Source: Nectonema munidae (lineage: Eukaryota; Nematomorpha; Nectonematoida; Nectonematidae). Taken from it: 64,000 nt of DNA. The stretch is taken from positions 496,001-560,000 of the forward strand of contig JAUIRK010000014.1 in assembly GCA_030549495.1 (NCBI GenBank), given 5' to 3'. The position numbers and the translations under genes are program-made. Each line of letters opens with the position of its first letter. The stretch's first letter is position 1. Shown here piece after piece: positions 56,871 through 64,000 of the stretch. Below the pieces are notes generated by a model that saw only the letters and a list, made by a program, of their open reading frames with translations, did no database searches and had not been told where the DNA came from.

Positions 56871-57479
56871 TTTTATAAAAAAAAAAACTAGCGATGTACC
56901 TATATATTGGTTTCGGCTATTTTTCAAAGAATCGGTATTGAAACATTTTTTCAAATAAACAAAAAATATTTTTAATAAAAGTCAAACTTTGAAAAATTTC
57001 TTTCAAATTTTAATGAATAAATATTATATATATCACATTATTTTTCATTAAAAATAAAAGTTCTATTTTTGTACTTAAAAAATATTAATATTTATTTATT
57101 TGAATATGAAACAATATTTTTTCTCTAAAATTTAAATTAAATAAACAAAATGTTATCTAATTTGTTTTATAATAAACAAAATGTTAATTTAGGTTTGTCA
57201 AATGCTTTGACAAAACTGAAGTTGTTTGTAATATTTGGAATCGGTACATTCCTAAAAAAACCTTACTTCAGTAATGAAAAATGATGAAAAACACATTAAC
57301 TCTTTTTCTTTTATTTAATTTATTCATATTAAATTTAACCCTCAATAGTATAGTAAAAAACTGCAACGCAATGGTAAAAATGTGTGTTCAAAATGTACAC
57401 ATATTACTTATTTTAAAGAATAAAGTATATTTCTTCAAAAATAAGTTTATTTAAAAAAGTTAAAGTATTTTCAAAGAAA
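56871..57479. other. Non-coding AT-rich stretch
   Basis: No recognised feature. It flanks the 3' side of the next piggyBac copy. Confidence 0.45.
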
Positions 57480-58390
57480 ATTCACAAATTTATCACAGTT
57501 TGAACAAAAACTTCTTTTAATTTGCCTCCTGTGTTTTGGACAAATTGGGAGTTTTCATTTACAGCAAACTGAACGGCTCCACTTTTTACATTCAAAACAC
57601 CGTCTTGCTCTACTTGAACAACTTTGTTCGCATCCAACTTGATATTCACTTTGGTTTGTTGCCGAATATCCAACAACTTGACCAGCTAAACGCACTTCAG
57701 CAGATATGGATGCTTTTTGAAGTCTTGATTTAGCATACGACTCACCCAATTGAAATGAAAGATTTCTCAAAAATTGTTTCCGTGATAAAGTGTATCCATT
57801 TTTTTCATAATGATATAGGCGTTGTGCCAGCAAACATCAATAATATTGTAGTTCACAAGAACGGGCCATCTTGAAGTTTTTCTTCTTGATGTAAATTCTT
57901 CGATGATCGAATCCATCAAATCTACGCCACCTTTATTTTGGTTATATTCCAATATTATATCTGGTTTTTTGTCTTCTCTTGAAGATATGCAAACTTTATT
58001 GTGTGAAGAGCTCATCATTAGTACAGATCTATTTTTCTTTGGAATGTAGGAAAATAGACATACTTTTTCTGTATGATCATAGACTGACAATGTTGAAAAC
58101 ACTTTACGATTTTTCTAATTTTTCAACACCTTTGGAACTTCTCTTCTTGATGACTTCACTGTTCCTAACAAAGATAGATTTTTTCAGCAAGTTTTTTTGC
58201 CAGTTAATATGAAGTGAAATATCTATCCGTAATAACTTCCCTGCCAGTGTTGAAAAAAGGTTGCATCAAATACATCACAACGTTACATGAAAATTTGTCG
58301 TTGAACTTCAAGCTGAAAACATGAAATTTCAACAATGAGAGTATTATAATTTTATTTATCTCAAAAAACAATAACAAAAATAATAACGAA
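57480..58390 (-). pseudogene. piggyBac transposase C-terminal half (copy 5)
   Basis: Minus strand, from 58390 down: VVMYLMQPFFNTGREVITDR, then YFTS (second catalytic Asp block; about 58220-58290), LAKKLAEK, then SVLMMSSSHNKV and KKPDIILEYNQNKGGVDLMD (third catalytic block, about 57920-57980), RRKTSRWPVLVNYNIIDVCW, HNAYIIMKK, and finally a Cys-rich end with ARRCFECKKWSRSVC and, in a shifted frame, KRSFCSNCDKFVNF. The N-terminal half with the first catalytic Asp is missing; a MULE lies there instead. The order and wording differ from copy 4, so the two are separate insertions in the same orientation. Confidence 0.83.
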
Positions 58391-58429
58391 AAATAAAACA
58401 TTTTATTGTTGAAAACAAACTACTTATAG

Positions 58430-59262
58430 GCAGAATATTGAACAGCTCTAAGGTATGATATGATATCAGATTGTCCAAATTGACTAGTTAGGCATTTGAT
58501 CTTCTCTTTGATCGACAGATATTTCTTATTGGCCTGTAGAGTAACAACAGTAATTCCTTGCATTAAAACGTTGAAACGCGATGTCCTTGCAAATACCATT
58601 TAGGAAATTCCATATTGTTGGGAGGCTGCACTGAAACAAAAATTGCACAGCGTAATGTCACCCCTCTACGGCATTTGTAGTTCGAGCGACTCCTTCCACA
58701 CAATTTTCGAAATTTCTACGGCTTTTTTATACACACTCAGTGAAAGATGAAAAAACAACCTTTAATTTCGGTGTTCGGAAAAGCATACTGAAATTCCGTC
58801 ATTGCCGCAATTTCAAAATCTAGGAGAATTTGTTCAGGATTTGCACCAGGAACAGTTTCTTTTATTGCGTTCATCAATTCTATAATTATTTCTACATTTG
58901 TTCTTCAAAAGAGCATACATCCCAGCTGGATTGCGCCCTTCTACAAATTGAAAATGAAGAGTGTATAATTGATAAAATAAGGAAGGTACAACCTTGAATA
59001 TTCCATCAGCAATCCAAATTTTGGCACGAGACAAACAAGATACAACTTCACTATGTCCAAATATAAGGAATCTTTCTGTGTCGTCAAAGCCCGAATCATA
59101 CAACAATATTTCGCGAAACCTGCCTGTAACTTCAAAATTCGTTGAGGTTGGCAAAACTGATGACGCATTGAACCTTTTTTTAGATCGTTGTAACGTTCGG
59201 ATCAGACTTGGTTTTTTTGGTATTCGCATCATAGCTGAAGTAGATACATTTTGGGGAAATAA
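58430..59262 (-). pseudogene. MULE (Mutator-like) transposase remnant
   Basis: Minus strand: MRIPKKPSLIRTLQRSKKRF (59160-59230), EILLYDSGFDDTERFLIFGH, then IWIADGIFKVVPSLFYQLYT with LHFQ (catalytic WxxDGTFK-type Asp; about 58960-59040), GMYALLKNKCRNNY, and near 58760-58850 PEQILLDFEIAAMTEF (second catalytic Asp), GCFF (family GCxFH). This is the central part of a metazoan MULE transposase. No FLYWCH finger or terminal repeats were found. Frame changes occur near 58860 and after 58760. Its 5' end stops abruptly at the inverted repeat at 59259. Confidence 0.8.
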
Positions 59263-59380
59263 GTGAACGTGCGTTAGAAAGGTTTTGAGAGGTAGGGAGT
59301 TGATGAGGGGATGTGGGATGTGGGTCTTATGAGATTTTATCACACGACACTTCATCCTTTCTAACGCACGTTCACTTATC
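59259..59380. repeat. Perfect 24-bp inverted repeat at the MULE/LINE join
   Basis: ATAAGTGAACGTGCGTTAG followed by AAAGG (59260-59283) and its exact reverse complement (59355-59378) are separated by 71 bp. That spacer contains the minisatellite relic. The repeat sits exactly where MULE coding similarity stops and LINE coding resumes. This looks like a repair or template-switch scar, not a transposon terminus. Confidence 0.85.
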
Positions 59381-59384
59381 CTCT

Positions 59385-59830
59385 CTAGAAGAATGGCAGA
59401 TATCCATATCTTCATCTCAAAATGCACTAATCTCCTCTTTACTACACATCAGCACAATACACACAACCTTCAATAACAAAAAATTTACACCACCACGTTC
59501 AACTATTCGTTGGCTATCAGCCCATGCAAAGCATATCTCTTCAGAATTAAAGTTAGCGAAAATCCATACTGTCGTTTCGGATGCGACACAATAGAAACGC
59601 CATACCATCTCATCTTCACATGTCAAATCTTCTCTTATCATCGCCAAGATCTTCTAATTAGCTGTCTTTCTTTACTTAATAGATCTCCAACAAAACTCTC
59701 AGATCTTCTGTTACACCCAACACTACTAAAATCCCTAGCAACCCTCATTGACACCATTGAAACAACTCTCACCACCGTTGATAACCCTATAACAAACTAA
59801 TCTGCCTTTCCTTTCTATTTTTAGAATAAC
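59385..59830 (+). pseudogene. C-terminal end of the RNase H-type LINE
   Basis: Plus strand: WQISISSSQNALISSLLHIS, then in another frame KAYLFRIKVSENPYCRFGCD, TIETPYHLIFTCQIF. The last is the C-x-C/ET-x-H-x-x-x-x-C finger near the C-terminus of I/R1-type LINE ORF2. A tail of helices runs to LTTVDNPITN and a stop at 59800. It is the natural continuation of the RNase H piece at 56430-56640, in the same orientation. One frame change lies near 59520. Confidence 0.7.
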
Positions 59831-60438
59831 ATCGGTAACTCCTCCCTATCTCTACCAACATCTCCATCCTCCTTAACCAACTCTAAAGCTTACGCGAGCA
59901 TATCAGCAAACGCTGGAAAGTGCTTTGAGATCACATCTACTTACCTTATTTTTTATTTTTTTAAATCAATACAAAATATATCATGGAAAAATTTTTGATT
60001 TAATAAAATTTTTATAGGATTTATTTATTTGCAGAATTGCCTAAATTTGGCATTTTACTTCCTTTTATTCATAAATAAAGGAAAATGTATCATATTCGTC
60101 TAATATGTTTTAGGTTAAAGTTTTTTTTTATTATTTGAAAATTGCTGTCAGTCTAATAAAATAGAATGTTTTGCTAAATGAATAATTCTAACCAATAAAT
60201 TGACTTTTTTCAAGGTGGCCACTTACTGCAAATTCCAAGAAAATATAGGCCTTGCCTGGAATTTTTAAGCAAGTATGGACTGTATGCAAAAGAATTAATT
60301 TCATTTGCAGTTTTCTGTGATTATGTTTTTATAGAATATTGTTTATTTTAGAATTATTTTGTTCTCCAAAGAATAAAAAAATGAGGAGTAAAAAACACAA
60401 ACTTTTCAAGAAGAGGGGCTAACATAAAGAGTGACTAT
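59831..60438. other. Non-coding; probable LINE 3' end, then AT-rich
   Basis: The first 110 bp are pyrimidine-rich and likely the 3' untranslated part of the preceding LINE. The remainder holds nothing recognised. Confidence 0.4.
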
Positions 60439-60439
60439 A

Positions 60440-60585
60440 ATGGTTATGGTACCGTAGAGTGTTTTCATCGGAAAGGCACAATTGCGCCGCTTGTATCGAA
60501 CTATGAGGAAAGCAAGCTTGATGTAGGATCGAACCCAAGACCTTGAGTTATCGAATCCGGCATCTAACCAACTATACTCACGCCT
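60440..60585 (-). repeat. tRNA-derived SINE (family A, copy 3), interrupted by a hAT
   Basis: Minus strand: GCGTGAGTATAGTTGGTTAG (box A) through GGTCTTGGGTTCGATCC (box B) to CGGCGCAATTGTGCCTTTCC and GGTACCATAACC. It matches copy 1 (6348) closely and has the middle segment that copy 2 lacks. Its first bases (GGGCG) continue at 61660-61667, beyond the hAT insertion, so the hAT landed within the first ten bases of the SINE. Confidence 0.78.
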
Positions 60586-61667
60586 AGAGGTGCACCGGAT
60601 AGCTCAATTTACAATCCGGCCGGATACCGGATAAATATAGTAGATCTAAATATCCGACCGGATAATATGCCAGATATTGGTAACTGCTGAGTCATGTCTT
60701 CTTTCAACTGTAATTCCCAATGTAAGCACTCTTGAAAGATACTTTGAAAATGCCACTGATAAAGAAGGTATCAAAGAAACTAAACAGAGACTCTTGACTT
60801 CTCTTCGTAGTAGATTTTTCAATGATTCCTATTCAGGTCTCAATATCATGACGAACCCGATATATGTTCTGCCACAAATACTTGATCCACGATTTAAAGC
60901 TCAATTTCTTAAAGACAAGACATTTGGGAAAACATTAGTTTCCAAAGAGCTACTTTCAAATCACAACGTCGCTAGTAAGAATATGGAGACGGAAACTCTT
61001 GATGAAGCTGCTCGCCCTGACTCTCCAAGCATAATGTTACTTAAAGGAATTTTTAAAAAGCAAAGATGATTTCATGGCTTGCTTCCAAGAAATTGCTGAA
61101 ACTGATAGAAATTCAAACACAATAAAAAATGTGTCGAAAAATGATATTGAAGATGAGGCAGCCAGAGAGTTCGAAGCTTATATCCGCACCCACTCTTGGA
61201 AAGAAAAAAATGTCCCCTGCAATATTGAAGGCAGGAGGAAAAATTTCCTTTGCTAAAGCATCTAACAGCCAAACACTTATGCACACCTGCTTCATCAGTG
61301 TACTCAGAGAGACTCTTTTCCGAATATGAAAACATTTTTGAAGAAAAAAGAACCAAACTTTTGGCTGAAAAAGGAGAAATGCTTTTATTCGTTCATCACA
61401 ATGGCAAGAAATTTATTTGACATGTCTTATTTGTTAGTTAATTCTTTTAAATAAACTCAAATTGGAAACCTTTTGTCATTAAAAACTTACTCTTATTAGT
61501 TTTGTGCTTTTTTAAAAGTAAATATTTAATGATAATTTGTTTGTAACTATCCGGTTTATCCTGCCGGATATAAGAATTATCCGGCGTTCATGCCGAATAT
61601 CAAATAATTGTCGCTATCCGGCGAAATATCCGGCCTGATTGACTATCCGGTGCACCCCTACACGCCC
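60578..61667 (+). mobile_element. 1.07-kb Ac/ZBED-type hAT inserted in a SINE
   Basis: Element at about 60586-61659. Termini: AGAGGTGCACCGGATAGC on the left, AGGGGTGCACCGGATAGTC as the reverse complement of the right, with repeated CCGG subterminal motifs (CCGGCCGGATACCGG and similar). The flanks are TCACGCCT (60578-60585) and ACACGCCC (61660-61667), sharing CACGCC. Only the C-terminal half of the transposase remains, on the plus strand. The TIR type is that of Ac/Tip100-like hAT elements, different from the others here. Confidence 0.85.
60677..61420 (+). pseudogene. ZBED4/ZBED1-like hAT transposase C-terminal half
   Basis: STVIPNVSTLERYFEN and QRLLTSLRSRFF are followed by YVLPQILDPRFKAQFL, the conserved LDPRFK motif of the Ac/ZBED branch, in one open frame to 61069. 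A frame change leads to SKNDIEDEAAREFEAYI. Another leads to FPLLKHLTAKHLCTPASSVY and SERLFSEYENIFEEKRTKLL, the dimerisation domain with the final catalytic Glu. It ends at MLLFVHHNGKKFI and TGA (61420). The N-terminal zinc finger and the first two catalytic acids are deleted. Confidence 0.85.
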
Positions 61668-61966
61668 TTATATAAAGTCATGATGAAGTATTGACTGACC
61701 CATATATAGTAAGTCTCAACTGTCAAATGTTATAATATCTTCCTAAACCTTAATAGGTTGGACACGGCAAATAACCCTCATAATTTTTAATCACTATCCA
61801 CCGATAGCTCAAAAGAATCAAAACATGCAACAACCCCTTATAATTTTATTCACTATAATTAATTACATGCTACTACCATATATACATAGAGATTTTCTTG
61901 TGTATTTCATTTATACTTTGTTATGTAAATCTGATGCTGAAGTTGACCCATAAATTAAAGGAAAAT
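61668..61966. other. Non-coding spacer
   Basis: AT-rich, with no recognised feature between the SINE/hAT pair and the fold-back. Confidence 0.45.
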
Positions 61967-62474
61967 TAAAATAAAATTTAAAAAGTAATGTAATTTAATG
62001 GGCACAGGATTTAAAACGGTGAATTTTCGCCGACACTCGGCTTTATCAAACTACTATACTAATGTGTAGGGTAGAAGTTGAAAACTGGAAGGATTAGCGA
62101 AGAAGAAGACGAAGGATATGTTTTTATCACGACTTCAATATAATTACTGGCTTGTGTAAAACTGGTAAACTTGATTGTAAAACTAGTAAACTTGATTGTA
62201 AAACTGGTAAACTTGATTGTAAATCTGGTAAACTTGATTGTAAAACTGGTAAACTTGATTGTAAAACTGGTAAACTTGATTTTACACAAGCCAGTAATTA
62301 TATTGAAGTCGTGATAAAAACATATCCTTCGTCTTCTTCTTCGCTAATCCTTCCAGTTTTCAACTTCTACCCTACTCATTAGTATAGTGGTTTGATAAAG
62401 CCGAGTGTCGGCGAAAATTCACCGTTCTAAATCCTGTGCCCATTAAATTACATTACTTTTTGAATTTTATTTTA
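61967..62474. repeat. 508-bp fold-back with 194-bp arms and tandem-repeat loop
   Basis: The left arm (61967-62160) and right arm (62281-62474) are both 194 bp and near-perfect reverse complements; I count about four to six mismatches. The 120-bp centre consists of 21-bp tandem repeats. Beyond the arms similarity stops abruptly on both sides. No transposase or conventional terminal motif is present, and target duplications are not clear. It could be a Foldback-type or hairpin element, or the product of an inverted duplication. Confidence 0.9.
62161..62286 (+). repeat. Six tandem 21-bp units in the fold-back loop
   Basis: Units are ACTGGTAAACTTGATTGTAA plus A, with single changes (ACTAG..., TCTGG...). 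The last unit merges into the right arm. Being 21 bp, each unit encodes seven residues: plus strand CKTGKLD, minus strand FTIKFTS. Neither strand has a stop through the array. Confidence 0.92.
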
Positions 62475-64000
62475 CTTTGTTATAATAAATTTTGCTCCAT
62501 CTTTGATTTGATATAATAAAAATTGGGAGACAAGTGAGTAAAAACCCTTGGATTTTTAAAAAGAGATTGAAAAGAACTGTTTCTAATCATCTTTAGTTAT
62601 AGTGGATTATAGCAAAGTTTCAGAGTGTTCAACGTTATGTGTACTAATAAAATTAAAGGGTTCCATATTTCAAGCAAATTCTTTATCAAAATCTATCCGT
62701 GGAGCACAGCATCACGAACAAAAACTTTCACATGTGATTACCAACAAACTTCAGTATGAAGCAGTAGATTTTCATAATGAACTCCCATTTGATACTACCA
62801 AAATCACTAAAATCAACCCAAGCATAGCACGTTATTCATCAATCTGCTTTGAAGATTTGGGATAGTAACTTGATAATACTTTTGAAATAATTTGTTCAAA
62901 GATGTCAGCACCCAGATTGTCTAAGTATCTCCGAGTTTTGTTTAAATACCACCGAGCTCTTTTTTGGCTTGGTCCAACACACATACTTTTTCGACCACTA
63001 TGATTAAAGAAAGGTAAAATCAACTTTTTAGGAATTGTATGTGGCTTTGGGGTTTTTACAAATCAATATTGCACTTCATACAAAGCTTGAACAGCAGCCT
63101 TCATCTTATGATGGAAGTTCGGTTTTTCAAAACTTCACACCCTTCAGATTATTTGACTTTTGTTGAAAAATTTGATAACCTTCTAGACACTTCCTGCTTC
63201 ATTGTAATTGATCGTGGTGTAAATATATATTTATTTATGTATAGAGTGCTGCGGGGAGTATAAGGGTAATTTGCTAAGTCTTTGCTACGCAATGGTCTCA
63301 AAGAACTCTTCGGTACAGAGAATAATAGTGGAATTTAATATAAAAATTAAAGAGTTATTATTATTGGGGAGTCTTTATTAAATAACTACACACCAGGATG
63401 AAATTTCTAGTATATTGGCTAAGTTACTACGAATCAATTGAAACAAAATAGATAAATAGAATAAATAATTAATTTGAATATACATATATATAATTGTCGT
63501 GAGTTAAACTAATTGACTTGGTCAGTCTATCCCTTTTCACATAGAACATTCATTATGTAAAAGCATGGGTCCTTTACTCCACTATGGTAAATTACCCCTC
63601 GCGTCGAAAACACTGAACTAGATTTTTAAAAAGTGTTCAATGTTCTTTCAGACATATTTGAACTAAGAGTTTTAACAAAAATGCTGCAGCAAAAAGGTCT
63701 TCTACTTTCAAATGGTTTATAGAGAACAATATAACAAGCCTATTTTTTCCTACCCGAAAGTGTATCTTAAAATAATTGAATTTTTGTCTTCAAATCTACC
63801 ACATACTAGTTGTTTACAACAAAAAAAATAATTTTTGTAATTTCTTCAGATTGCAATATTTATTCTCCTCATCTTTTACTCAGTGATGCGTTTTTGATTG
63901 CTTCAGAATATCCCAATTCTTAATTGGTCTTTATCAATTTCGAAATTAGTATGAAAAAAGCATAGTAATAAGTCAAAAACAAAATTTTGGATAAAAAGCT
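62475..64000. other. Unassigned AT-rich end of the window
   Basis: Several overlapping short frames occur. The most protein-like is 62832-63023 on the minus strand (SGRKSMCVGPSQKRARW, YLNKTRRYLDNLGADIFEQI), opposed by a plus-strand frame at 62602-62865. I recognise neither. No terminal repeats or tRNA boxes were found. Confidence 0.35.

Noticed and set aside
61967-62474. CRISPR-like array or protein-coding heptad-repeat gene in the fold-back
   Set aside because: Units are contiguous with no spacers, and the frame is symmetrical with the opposite strand and lies inside an inverted duplication. No start context or splice support.
1-64000. LTR retroelement, retrovirus-like or Polinton copy
   Set aside because: No long terminal repeats, gag, protease, integrase, capsid or protein-primed polymerase motif was recognised. 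All reverse transcriptases seen are of the LINE type.

Overview
The window is a strongly AT-rich stretch of an animal nuclear genome. It is a transposon graveyard with no complete host gene. Evidence for an animal is the mix of hAT transposons with ZMYM/BED-type transposases, five piggyBac remnants, a MULE, endonuclease/reverse-transcriptase LINEs of the CR1/jockey type, an RNase H-bearing LINE and tRNA-derived SINEs. There are no bacterial-style operons, and one piggyBac copy carries a short GT-AG intron. An arthropod such as a copepod or insect would fit, but the sequence alone does not settle this.

Layout. 1-3.3 kb: a decayed piggyBac copy (minus strand) split by a 533-bp hAT derivative with an 8-bp target duplication. 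6.3-9.1 kb: a SINE, then a full-length but broken hAT. 9.3-10.9 kb: very old LINE scraps. 11.6-15.6 kb: a 4.0-kb ZMYM-type hAT with a perfect target duplication and two shorter elements nested inside. 16.3-19.25 kb: a second such hAT with a long open transposase frame lacking its C-terminus, next to a piggyBac 3' end. 21.7 kb: a SINE. 23.0-25.6 kb: the best-preserved hAT, whose transposase is interrupted by one stop. 26-27.4 kb: a SINE with an RTE-like tail and an internally deleted hAT. 28-32.6 kb: mostly featureless. 32.6-35.0 kb: a CR1-like LINE with a 575-bp hAT inside. 36.4 kb: a 393-bp hAT-type MITE. 36.8-44 kb: nearly empty, with simple and complex repeats. 44.8-49.6 kb: a LINE whose reverse transcriptase is split by a 2.2-kb hAT. 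49.8-50.3 kb: a LINE 3' piece in opposite orientation. 51-55.2 kb: a second LINE, nearly full length. 55.4-59.8 kb: a patchwork of two piggyBac pieces, a hAT end, a SINE head, an RNase H LINE, a minisatellite and a MULE. 60.4-61.7 kb: a SINE broken by a 1.07-kb hAT. 62.0-62.5 kb: a 508-bp fold-back with 194-bp arms around six 21-bp repeats.

These elements do not work together as a system; the structure is a record of successive insertions. Target duplications and nesting give a relative order (LINE, piggyBac or SINE first, hAT later). The most unusual items are the symmetric fold-back, whose loop is open on both strands, and the way hAT target duplications sort by transposase type. No LTR retrovirus, Polinton, CRISPR array or true tRNA gene was recognised.
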